A program made the position numbers and the translations under genes. 64,000 nt of DNA from Istiophorus platypterus (taxonomy: Eukaryota; Chordata; Actinopteri; Istiophoriformes; Istiophoridae): NCBI GenBank assembly GCA_016859345.1, contig CM029122.1:5731001-5795000 (forward strand), given 5' to 3'. The notes under the pieces were generated by a model that saw only the letters and a list, made by a program, of their open reading frames with translations, had not been told where the DNA came from and ran no database searches. Of the stretch, positions 52,074 to 62,235 are shown in pieces; position 1 is the first letter of the stretch, and every line of letters begins with the position of its first letter.

Positions 52074-53849
52074 TAGGTTTACATAAAAAAAGGACTGGAT
52101 TAGCAGCAGCTACCAGTATATTTGACAGACACGACATGTAACTCTGCTGCATTGATTTTTATTTTCCACTTGACTGCGTAAGAACACCACAACATCATAA
52201 CAGAAAAGTTTGTTAATATTGTGTTTGTGTCAACCTGACGAATACAAGTCCAATGTTTACTCTTCCTTAAGCTCGGTTTAGCTATCGGACCATTAGATTT
52301 TCCACCAGAACATCTTCACCGGCTCGTCATTGACTTTGTCTGTCGGTTCCAGGGTGGTAACATACACTGGGTTTATCGGAGCTTGTCTGCTAAGAAACAG
52401 ACTCCTGCTGCTGCTGCTGTAGAACAAAGGCTGGTGGGAGCTGCTGAGACTGGACGATCCAGCAGATGTGCTGTGAAGCCAAAAGAAATGAGTAAAAGAG
52501 GCTAAAAAACAAGGCACAGCTGGGGAGTAGCTGATAATTGTCTGTGGTTTCATCTGCTTTCACATAATTCTTAATAATTTGATTAATTCTTAATACAAAA
52601 ACACTGATTATCGGAGCCTTAAAAATGTTCTCCTACAGCTGAGGTGCACTGTTCACCTTTATTAAGCTTTTTGATGAATAAATAATAGTTTTAAAAAAAT
52701 GAAAGTCTGTGATTGTTTTCTGACCATTTCTGACAGATGATAGTTGTGACAGAAATCTAAAGGAACCACTCTACTATCCCACGAACAGCTATAACACCAA
52801 AATTTACATTTTAATGATCTTACAATTGATTTGCCTGTTACGGGCACAATTGTCTTCCACCAAAACAGGCAACAGCAGCTGGGCAGCGAGCTAGCTGACA
52901 TCGGGACAGTCTGTCTGGGCAGTTAATCCCCGGGCGGAACAACACACAGGTGTCCACTCCGGAGCACAACCTGACCGCAGCTGCATTACCTGATCCGTCA
53001 AATAAAACAACAGCCCGTCAGGCTTTGGATCGAGTGTCTGAATCACGTGTGGCAGCGGAGGAAACCCTTTTCCTTCGTCCCGGGATTAGGGTGATATCTT
53101 CCTTGCCTTTACATCCGTTCATATATCAGGGAAAAATGATCGATTGTTGATCCGAATGTGCCACATTTAGTCAAATGGCTCATTTCAATCTTGAATCCCT
53201 GGGCAGGTCAAGGTTAGAAGTCATGGGAGTGGACGGACGTTAAAGCACATCTAGCAAATCTTAATTTTTATTGCTTTAATAGATCCACACGAAGCTCAAA
53301 TAGCAGGATGATTAAACTCCACTGCTGTTGTTTGCCAGAAGTTTGTCGGGGCCCTGAGAACCTGCCGTTGCCCACTGGTGGTAGTAGAAGTTGCAGAGGC
53401 AAAAAAATGCAGATGTGTGGCGGTTTATCAGAAGCCCTGATGTAGAGCAGGAGATAACTCAGGGAGCGGAGGGAGGTTCCTGCGAAGGCTGTTCTCAGCA
53501 GGATAGACCTGCTGCTCTAGATTAGGCCTAAAAGATTTATAGAATAGCGGCAAAAGGAACCCTTTCAGGAACTCGTAGACCCCTCTGTGGTGGCGGTGGT
53601 GGTGGGGGGGGCATTTGAGGACCCTGGAGAAGCTTTACGAGAGAAGCGTCTCTGCTCGGAAATAACCGAGGGTATTAAACATTCCTCCACGGCAAGTCAC
53701 AGGGGGATGTTTAACGTGTTCCTCCGACCTTTGTTATAACGAGACAATCACACTGTAATCGTAAAAAACTAATGATTTTTTTTTTTTCTTTCAAGAAACA
53801 CTTGGAGCAACAGCCGATTTTTGAAACACCTTCATAGTCAATATTAACA
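50691..53849. other. Intergenic, no gene recognised
   Basis: It contains a TG repeat at 52022-52071 and a GC-rich, CpG-containing portion at 51.1-51.8 kb. No homologous coding sequence is recognised on either strand. Confidence 0.5.
52022..52071. repeat. (TG)n microsatellite
   Basis: An uninterrupted TG run of 25 units. Confidence 0.97.
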
Positions 53850-54760
53850 TACCAGAGGTGCTCGGAGCTGAAATCCTGACACTTCCTGTGTCACCATGTC
53901 CCCCGACGCGATCCACTGGATCCAGATCCGCTGACCGGGGAGGTTCGGTGAAGTACAGTGAACTCACTGACGCGTTCACGGAGCCAGTTTTAGACGACTT
54001 CTGCCTTGTGACACGGTGCATCATCGTGCTAGAGGCAGCCATCGAAAGAGGGTAAACTGTGGCCCTGACAGGAAAGCACATGTCCAGCGACGGTACTTAG
54101 ACGGGTTGTGGTATTCGGACAAAGACCGATTTGTTTTCAAGGGCCACAGAGTGTGTCCCCCGCACCAGCATCCTGGACTGACGGGTTGACAGAAGGCAGG
54201 TCTGGTCCAGGGACTCATGCTAGATTCTGACCCGACCATCTGCTGCCGCAGCGTAAATCCAGATCCATCAGGCCCGGGTCTGATGGATCTGGGTCCGTGT
54301 CCACCGCGGCCTCGGGTTTCTGTTCTTGGCTGACGGGAGCAGATCCCCACGTTTTTATCTGCTGCTGTTGCCCCAAGGTTCGACGTGCAGTGAATCCTGA
54401 AATTCTTTTCTACTCCCCAAAGTTGCAAAGAGTGGTTGTCTGAGTTACCATCGCTTTTCTGTCAGCTCCAACCAGCCTGGCCTCTGTCCCCTGACCTCTC
54501 TCAACAACAAGGTGTTTCTGCATTAATAACTGCCGCTCACTTGATGTTTGTTTTTCTTTTTTTCGCACCATTCTGAGTAAACTGTGGAAACTGTTGTGTG
54601 TGAATAACTGAGGAGATCAGCGGTTTTAGAGTAACCAGCCTGTCTGGCACCAACAATCTTGCCACAGTGGAAATCACCAAGATCACATTTTTCTCCCCTG
54701 TTCTGACGGCTGATGTTAATATTAAAGCGAAGCTCCAGACCTGTAGCTCCAGACCTTTGT
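53850..54760 (-). mobile_element. Degenerate Tc1-like transposon, second family
   Basis: On the minus strand the N-terminal part (54536-54690) reads GDFHCGKIVGARQAGYSKTA followed by DLLSYSHTTVSTVYSEWCEK, the paired-type helix-turn-helix of a fish Tc1-like transposase. Lower coordinates continue the family at DNA level (CAGAAGTCGTCTAAAACTGG and GATCTGGATCCAGTGGATCG correspond to the C-terminal catalytic part). Internal deletions and frameshifts break the gene, and the middle section has been replaced or scrambled. It belongs to a different Tc1 lineage from the 50-kb copy and lies in the opposite orientation. Confidence 0.8.
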
Positions 54761-55096
54761 TTTGCACTGCACTGCTGCCCCATGTTTGGCGGATCAATGC
54801 GTGAATAAGCAGGTGTACTTCTGATCCTGATGAAGTGCTCTGCGAGTGCATGTGGCTGTGGGATCAGTGGTTTGTGTGTGTCGTCCACATACGAGTGCTC
54901 AGCCCAGTTCACGGTGCGAACGAGGCACACTGCGCCAGTAAGGAAAGCCATCATCAAACTGTATGATAACCCATTAGAAATAAAATGGAGTGGTTTTTCT
55001 GCCTGAATCACACTTTTCTCTTTTCATTAATATAGTAGTGAACTGGACCATAACTGTGCAGATCTTTTGCTTAATTTCTGCTTCACATAGGGCTCT

Positions 55097-55097
55097 G

Positions 55098-55128
<31 letters not shown>
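55097..55128. repeat. (TG)n microsatellite
   Basis: A TG run of about 15 units, about 650 bp upstream of nms. Confidence 0.95.
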
Positions 55129-55350
55129 GTGTCTAGCAGACCAGATCATCTTTCTTTGCACAAGGTGCGTGACAAATATTGTGCCTTAACCCATTTTCAA
55201 AAATGAGTTACACCCCCAAAAAAAACCCCAACAACAAATACCTCTCTTACAACTTTTACTGTATCTCATCAGCTGCTTTTCAGCAGTTTTACCACCCGTT
55301 CCCCTTTCGAGCTCGAGGAGAATCCAGTCCCTTCATCCTTTGTGATGACC

Positions 55351-55358
55351 TGACGTCA
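55351..55358. promoter_or_regulatory. nms: Perfect palindromic CRE upstream of nms
   Basis: The full cAMP response element TGACGTCA lies about 420 bp upstream of the nms start codon. CREB/ATF proteins bind this octamer. Distance and context fit a neuropeptide promoter, but function is inferred. Confidence 0.6.
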
Positions 55359-55598
55359 TTACGCAGCCCAGGTTATATGTGTTAAAAAACAAGAAACAAA
55401 ACCAGCCCAGTTTTCCCATTATAGTAGCATTCCCAGAAATGACCGGGGGTGTTTGTAAGAGTGTGTGTGTGTGTGTAAGCGTAAATGGAGGAGGGGGGGG
55501 GCGTTTGACCTGCGCAAGAGGCTGCGCCCGATTGGTGTGACTGGTCACCCCCTGCGCGTAAAAGAGGAGGATGCCTGTCAGCCCGCAAAGCGCTGCGC

Positions 55599-55606
55599 TT
55601 TTAAAA
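55599..55606 (+). promoter_or_regulatory. nms: TATA-like box of nms
   Basis: TTTTAAAA lies in CpG-rich sequence 176 bp upstream of the nms ATG. It would place the transcription start near 55630 with a 5' UTR of about 150 nt. Confidence 0.4.
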
Positions 55607-55781
55607 ACTGCTGCGGGCAGAGAGGGCACGGCGTTCAGACCGGGCCGAGCCGAACGGAGCCGAACCGTAGCAGCCCGGGGCGCGCCACGAACCGGAACCT
55701 CTCCAAAACAAACAAACAAAAACAAAGAAACAAACAAGAGACGGCACGGTGGGGAAGAGGAGCGAGGACGCACAGAGAGAC

Positions 55782-55854
55782 ATGGCTCCGCCGGCGGTGC
55801 GACAACTTTCTCTCCTGTGTTTCTTCTGGTGTCTTGGATGTTGGAGCGCAACAG
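55782..55854 (+). CDS. nms: nms exon 1: signal peptide
   Basis: 24 codons plus one base. The ATG opens a short basic N-terminus followed by a 13-residue hydrophobic core ending ...GCWSAT. The donor is ACAG|GTGGGT. Confidence 0.88.
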
Positions 55855-58800
55855 GTGGGTGATCACGCTCATAACGATTAACAGATGCTTGTTTGTTTGT
55901 GTATATATATATAATAAGTTCTCGCTCATCTCCATCCACACTTGTAAAATGTGTGGTTAAAAAAAAAGACCAACTGGACCTTTAACGTGGATTTTTTTTT
56001 TTCTGGCTTGGATTTTGTGTCTCGCTCCACATCTGGCTGATCCTGGGAAGCTCAACGGACGCACCACTGTAAAATATACCCGTCATAGTGATGGCAAGAG
56101 ATTGAGAAGCTGAAAGCAGGATGAAGTTCAGGGAAAGTGGTAAATCCCATAAAGTCCTTTCTTCAGTCTATCACTGAGATTTTCTATATGGGGAAAAAAC
56201 ACCCACGAGTGGTTCCTAACGTGTCTCTAATGTCTTTTTAAAATGTTCGTAACTAATTCCTTAATGCTTTATAGATCAGTAGTAATTGGCTGATGAGGAG
56301 AGCTGTTGTGGTGTCGTTTTTTTGGAGAACTGGTTGGTGCATATAGTCTTCAAGGATACAGTGGTTTGCTTTGACATTGAATTCCTCAGACAGAAGATTC
56401 CAGTCTGAGGCGTTGAGCGTTTTTCTACTGGAAATGAGCTGGAAATCGATTTATCAGCAGTCGCTTAACAGCCGCAGATTTGACAGATCATTGTACAAGG
56501 AGCACGAAAGTCAAATGAATCAAAACATACATGACATATACTGTTAATTTCAAGTATGATTACAAAGTATGAAGTAAGAAACAAATAAATTATTCTTTAC
56601 TGATGACTTTCCAAGTTTTCCACCTAAAAGTGACTCCCTTGAGTCTGCAGGTGTAAATTTGAATATTTGAAATGTAAATTAAGGCTGAACGTTTGGCAGG
56701 TTGTTTTCAGGTGGAATACTTGATCATTTAAAGAGTTATGACAAAGCAACTTGTGCTGGAAGAGGATACACAACATACAACAATAAGGTTTTCTTATTTA
56801 TGCTCATTTATGGCTCAATATCAGTCAGGGAAACAATAATACACTATTTAATAACCACCACCACATAGAAACCCTTTCATAAAATATGACTTATTAGAGA
56901 AAAGGGGCAGTGGGAGAAATGTTCACATCCTTCACAATCCTTTGAAATATGAGAAGAAAATGCCTCAGTGCAAAATATATTTGGTTACTAGTAACAATGC
57001 TCTTTTCAGAATTTTACTTAAGTAAAATTTGAAGTAAGGAAAGCGGTATTAGAAATTTATTCATTAATTCATGACATATGTGTCTATGTATATATATATA
57101 TAGAGAGAGAGAGAGGGAGCGAGAGAGAGAGAGAGAGAGAGAGAGATAGATATATAGATATAGATATATAGTTATAGATATATATGCAGCACTGGATGTC
57201 ATCCAACAGTAAACTGAGGGATAAACCTCTACACTTAACGAACAAACCACCGTAAACCACAGCCTCATCTAACGATACTTTAGGTTACGGTAAAATTTTG
57301 ACTCACAACTAGTAACACCAACATTTTTTTTTTTTTGGCAGAAAGTCTCTGCTTTTTCATCATAATGGATTTTCTTATCTCCAACTGTGGAGCGGAAGCA
57401 GGCTCTGGTCTGTTTGTAGCCGCTCACACAAATGGCTGCATCACTGAGTCACCACAAATTTAATAAATTTAATGTACCAATTATTTCCTGTCAGTTCTTA
57501 TAAGAATATTGTATAAACATTTTTTTAAATAGAACATAAGGATAAAATTAAGGCCAATAAAATCACTGTGTGTCACTGTTGTGGACCAGAAACACAATTA
57601 GAGTCCTATAAAATTATAATAGTATTATTGTACAATGTAATTATTCTTGTATTGACAATGAATTTTGTGTAAAAAAACAACAAAACACTGAGATGCTGCC
57701 TTCGTAAAACCAATATTTCCAGTGTGACTGAAAACAATAATAAAAGTCCTCACATGTGCTTTTTTCCAGATGCCAGTCCTTACGATCAGTGGGAAGACGG
57801 CATAGCATTAAGAAAGGTAGGAATTATCCCATTTTATGGTGATTTGTTTTCAGGTTGTGATTGAGGAAAGAAATGTTATCACAAGGTTGGAAAGAAAACA
57901 TGATGGCAGTCAGGGGAGGTGTGTCGGTCGTGGAGTCCCCACTTCAATCACTGACCCACAACTCGACCACATCTTCCTTTGCCCCCTAACTCGGTGGGTA
58001 ACCGACATCTTGTGGCCGTGCGGTCAGGTGTGATCGCCGCCACCTACGGTCTGTTTGAAGAACAAAACGCAAGAGAAGGTATTATCAGGCCAAGGAAACG
58101 GGTCCATAGATTTCCTACTGGTCTGTATGTGTGTTCAGGCCAAAGATTTTCCTTTGACTCCATTTAAAGCCCAGACAGCCTGACAAGCAGGCTGCTTCTA
58201 TCCGGAAAAAACAAAAAAACATAATTTTCTACCGTAAACCGTAGCGGTCAGTGTTGAGTGCTGACATGTTGCAAACCACGTGATGAGTCGTTTTGTTTGT
58301 CTGCAGGTGCGCGGCGTCCAAAATGAGGACCTGAGCGACATTCTGTGGAGAGACCAGAATGAGGTAGGCGAAGATAAAACACAAAGAAACACTTTAAAGA
58401 CATTATATTAATATTATACATAATGTGCAGCATTTTTAACATATCTGTAAAGAAAAACAAAAAACAGCCATATCACTGAATGGGCAGGGACATATTGATA
58501 TAACAACTGTAAACACGATGCTGTGGTGCATGGAGATGATTGTTCACCTCCGTCCCTCGGCTGTGGCCACTGGTAACGTTCCAGTGTCAGAAAGCTCCAC
58601 ATTTTCCATCTGATCAGCGATGGTCTGGTTTGTTCATGACAGCTAATGTGGAGTTTATGTTTTAATGACATAATTTTAAAAGGAACAGTCTGAAAGCATG
58701 TGGGGAGCTTTATTTATTTATTTATCTATTTATTTTACCAGATTTGGTTATAAAGATCCTACATTTTTAGAAATGGGGTTTTGATAAGGCAGAAACATAT

Positions 58801-61120
58801 TTAAAAAAACAAAACAAAACAAAACTATTTATAAGAACCTGAAAGCAGAGTTTGGGCCTGACACAGAGGCACGGGTAGCGCTATTAGGAATAACCGGCTT
58901 GCGATTTCAACGCCGAACCAAAATACAAGTTGCTTTTCACAGTCTGGAGAGCAACAGGGAGGAAACAGCAGAGAGACGATGCACAGAGGCCTCTGTAATT
59001 TCACCACGGAGTGGCTCAGTGATGTATGTGGAGAGCTGTCGGTCACGGGGAGGAAAACAGGGGCTGATCAGAGACAGTGTCGTCCCTCTGGCATCCACAG
59101 TGTAAAATATCACCACTGCAAACCATCAGCCTTCAAAACCGACACTGACCTACTGTACAGCGCCCGACAGAGATCGCAGTGCACCATCGTAAAGACAAAT
59201 GCACAGAACCTGGTGTGCAGGTGACGGAGCAAACAATGGGACCACAAAACAGTGACAGGAGTTGAATGAACTTGTGTGATTTTTAATTTTTTTTTTTTTT
59301 ACACGTTCCTCTGTATATTCATTTTTAATCCCGTTTCCCCCACAGGAACAAGTCCAGAATGTTTTCAAAAGAGTAAGTTATTCCTCCACATGTTGTGTCT
59401 ATTTTTTCCCCTTCTGATTTTCTAATATTTGTTCCGCAGCAGCTCACGACTTTCTGAAATTTCTCCTTTTTACCCCCCCTACAGTTTTTGTTTCATTACT
59501 CCAAGGCTCGTAACTCCGTTGGAGCTGTGCAGCAAGAGGTGAGCTGAGGAACCGACAGGCCGCTGCAGAGCACATGGTCGATAATTCTTAAAAGCATTTG
59601 AAGATGAATGAGACCCAAATAGAAAAATTTAACATTTTTACTTGTGTTTGTGTGTGAATGAGAAGCAGCAATAGTTTACATTTTGGCTTTGGTTGGAACC
59701 AGGATTAAAATCTCTTTTCTAGGGCTAAGTTTTGTTGAACTAAAATGACAATTTTGAGAAATACATTTGTATTTTTTCTACAAAAGCAAAAAGGGGAGAA
59801 GCCAAAGTTCTAAATGTTAACTGTTGTCTACAAGAAACCACAATAGAAGTTGGCTTATATCACTCAAAACAGGGAAAATTTTGATTTAAATTAGAAACCA
59901 TCCAGTAACAGAATCAAATAACACCAAAGATCTGAACAGACATTCAATGAAAAATTCAATACCCAAAAAGGTTTTGAGGTTTTAGTCAATTTCCCATTCA
60001 GACTGATTCTTTGGACTTGCTACTGTAACATTATAACCTACCTAACTGCAAATAACCCCATTGTAGTATTTTGGACTATTGACAACGGAGAACCTTGAAA
60101 TGTTTTTTTTTTTAAATCAGTGCCCTTGTTAAACCGAACACGGCCTCAAAACCGGTAAAACTCCTGTCCAACGGCAGGTCTTCACTGAGATGACTCTTCT
60201 CTGAGATTCTTCTCTTCTCTTCTCTTTCCTCCTCCAGTCTCACTCAGTTCACCCTCTGATGCGACTTTCGCCCAAGCTCTCCCAGAGGAGGAAGAAGCTG
60301 CTGCTTCTGGTGAGAAAACTGAAGATACCTCTAGAGCGCTGTTTAAGCCTTTGGCTGGTCGGCTGAATGGTTCATTTTAGAGGATCAAGAGACACAGCGT
60401 CAGGTTTTACATCAGTTGAGGAAGGGCTGTGAAAATGCCATAGGGAGGAGGAAGCAGACAAGAAACAGGTGGTGGTGGAGGTGGGGGGGGGGGGTGCGGC
60501 TCAGATGATGGAAACCCTCAGTGTCTGAGGCAAAAACTATCCACCTTTCAAAAAGGAGTAGTTCAACATTTTGGGGCAAAACACTTATTCCATTTCCAAG
60601 AATTATGTGGGTGAAAGGATCAATACTTCTCTCAAGTCTGTCGGTTAAAGCAAAACCCCACATCTGGCTGTAGCTCGATGAAAAAAAAATTCTCATCTAA
60701 CTCTCTGTCAGAAAAGCGAGTAAAGCATATTTCTCAGCGTGCTAAATAATTTCATTACCAAGAAAAAAAAATCTGGGAAAGAGAATTTAAATTTGAAGGC
60801 AGGACATGTTTTTTTCTTCTCTCTCCCTTCTATCAATCATCTTGTGGCCCAAATGGGAGAGCGAACAACAAACAGCACAGCGAAAATAATAATTAAAAGG
60901 ACAAAAACCAAAAAAATACCCTCTAGTCTTTATCTTCTGCCCACAAACAGTTAACTTTTTCAATAAGCTTCCTGGTCAGTTGGCATAGAAGTAATGAAAC
61001 AGTGATTTAGAAGGAGGCAGCATGAATCACATTAAATGACATCACTGTTTGGGTTCAATTTACTGCTGACAGTCTCTTTTCTCTTTTCCCTCTGTCTTTC
61101 TAATGAAACAGAAGATTTGA
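55782..61120 (+). CDS. nms: Neuromedin S precursor, lacking a visible NMS peptide
   Basis: A secreted neuropeptide precursor gene of seven coding exons: 55782-55854, 57770-57816, 58307-58363, 59346-59372, 59485-59538, 60238-60309 and 61112-61120. All introns are GT-AG with matching phase. The 112-residue product has a signal peptide (hydrophobic LSLLCFFWCLGCW, residues 9-21). A 34-residue peptide (69-102) begins FLFHYSKARN and ends KLSQ, flanked by KR (67-68) and RRKK (103-106). FLFHYS and VHPLMRL with KL.RR are shared with NMS and NMU precursors. NMS is preferred because pdcl3 and lonrf2 are neighbours; NMU neighbours PDCL2 in human. After KKLLLL the next exon adds two codons and a stop. No RPRN-Gly amidation motif was found downstream, so the hormone itself appears absent. 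Confidence 0.88.
57089..57186. repeat. (TA)n/(GA)n/(GATA)n compound microsatellite in nms intron 1
   Basis: TA repeats pass into GA repeats and then ATAGAT-type repeats. Confidence 0.9.
57770..57816 (+). CDS. nms: nms exon 2
   Basis: It completes D25 and encodes ASPYDQWEDGIALRK, residues 26-40. The acceptor is TTTTTTCCAG and the donor AAAG|GTAGGA. Confidence 0.85.
58307..58363 (+). CDS. nms: nms exon 3
   Basis: 19 codons, residues 41-59, VRGVQNEDLSDILWRDQNE. An acidic spacer region, weakly conserved. Donor GAG|GTAGGC. Confidence 0.85.
59346..59372 (+). CDS. nms: nms exon 4 (27-nt microexon with KR site)
   Basis: A nine-codon microexon, EQVQNVFKR, supplying the dibasic cleavage site K67-R68. 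Donor AGA|GTAAGT is a perfect U1 match. Confidence 0.88.
59485..59538 (+). CDS. nms: nms exon 5 (start of precursor-related peptide)
   Basis: 18 codons, residues 69-86, FLFHYSKARNSVGAVQQE. FLFHYS is the signature shared by NMU and NMS precursors. Confidence 0.92.
60238..60309 (+). CDS. nms: nms exon 6 (end of precursor-related peptide)
   Basis: 24 codons, residues 87-110, SHSVHPLMRLSPKLSQRRKK then four Leu. It corresponds to the VHPLM..AAKL..RRMKR segment of mammalian NMS and ends at donor CTG|GTGAGA. Confidence 0.92.
61112..61120 (+). CDS. nms: nms exon 7 (two codons and stop)
   Basis: It follows a strong pyrimidine tract and the acceptor ATGAAACAG. Read in phase 0 it gives Lys, Ile and TGA. 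The rest of the exon is 3' UTR, with a candidate AATAAA at 61706-61711. In phase +1 it would be open for longer, but exon 6 ends in phase 0. Confidence 0.6.
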   Translation, partial: KI

Positions 61121-61799
61121 GGGCTGCCGGAGGGGATGTTGTAAGAGGAACAAAAAAAACCCCAACAACAACAACAAAAAAAAAAACAGAGAAAAAAACA
61201 AAGGAAATCAGATCTGATGGAAGAAGAGCAGCAGGCAGCTTCTCCTCTGGACATCACATCCCACAATCAACTAATGGAGCGACGCGCAGCATCTCCCGCA
61301 TATCTCCTCAGACGGAAACATGACTTTTTTTGTTAATAGAAAATGAATTGATTATTGTCTAGATGGGAAAAAAAAATATATATAGAACTGCACTGTCATG
61401 GCTGCCACGTGTCTTCCTGCTTCCAACTTTCAATCGGTGCAAGGCAACACGAAATGTTCCCGAGCACGAATTTTGGCACGAGGCACCCCCCTCCCCAAAA
61501 AAGGGCGTGTCACAAAATACAAAACAGAACACACAAAATAAGATCTTTAGCAAGTCCTTTATAGTCAACAGTGACACTGATTCCAAAAAAAGTTAGCACT
61601 TAGGAAAAACTGGCAACAATTATCGTGGCAAAGAGGTGGACTCACATTTAATTTAACAGGTTTAAATGTACATGTATATTTTGTGACAAAATGATCATGA
61701 AACGTAATAAAAAAAAGTTAAAATTTGCCTTTGATGCTTTTGTAAAAAATTCAGGTGATTGAGTTGGATGGAATTCAAATTATACAAAAGGGCGACTGT

Positions 61800-62025
61800 T
61801 GTGCTTTGTACACACTTTCCCACGGAGATGTACGTTGGTTCAACGACAAGGTCGTAGGTTCGATTCTTTCTGGCCGAGTGTCCTGTCGAAGTTCCCTTGA
61901 GCAGGACCGCGCCATGCATAAGAACGCCACCTACATGGTTAAAATACGGAACCCGCTTGCTTATAAAGGAGATGCCGTCTCTGCACAATGCATGGTCATA
62001 TGTTTCAAGGTCCTCTGAGTGTTTC
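61800..62025 (+). mobile_element. tRNA-derived SINE-like element between nms and pdcl3
   Basis: A Pol III B-box-like GGTTCGATTCT (61858-61868) follows an A-box-like TGGTTCAACGA about 20 nt earlier. The downstream phrase GTCCTGTCGAAGTTCCCTTG and AGCAGGACC resembles the body of common fish SINEs (CCTTGAGCAAGAC type). It is partly degenerate; both ends are approximate. Confidence 0.55.
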
Positions 62026-62086
62026 CCCACCTATCAGCCATAGGGTCTTTATGGTTTGGGGGAGACAGGTTTTTTTTTTTCCCCCT

Positions 62087-62235
62087 CTAATAGTCCTCGT
62101 CCTCAGAGTCACTGTCCTTCCGCGTAGGGAGTGAACATCTGATTGATGACATCAGCTTGTCCTCAATTTGCTTCTTGGGGTTTTCCTCTAGGTCTGTTTT
62201 CACGGCCCCAGTCTCTGATAACCTCCACTCCAGCT
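62087..62235 (-). CDS. pdcl3: pdcl3 exon 6 (C-terminus)
   Basis: It encodes ELEWRLSETGAVKTDLEENP and an acidic tail ending DSDSEDEDY before TAG. A CATAAA variant signal lies just downstream on the minus strand (62048-62053). Confidence 0.95.

Noticed and set aside
55782..61120. Neuromedin U rather than neuromedin S
   Set aside because: The precursor-related peptide is shared by both, but the flanking pdcl3 and lonrf2 genes correspond to the human NMS region, whereas NMU is next to PDCL2.
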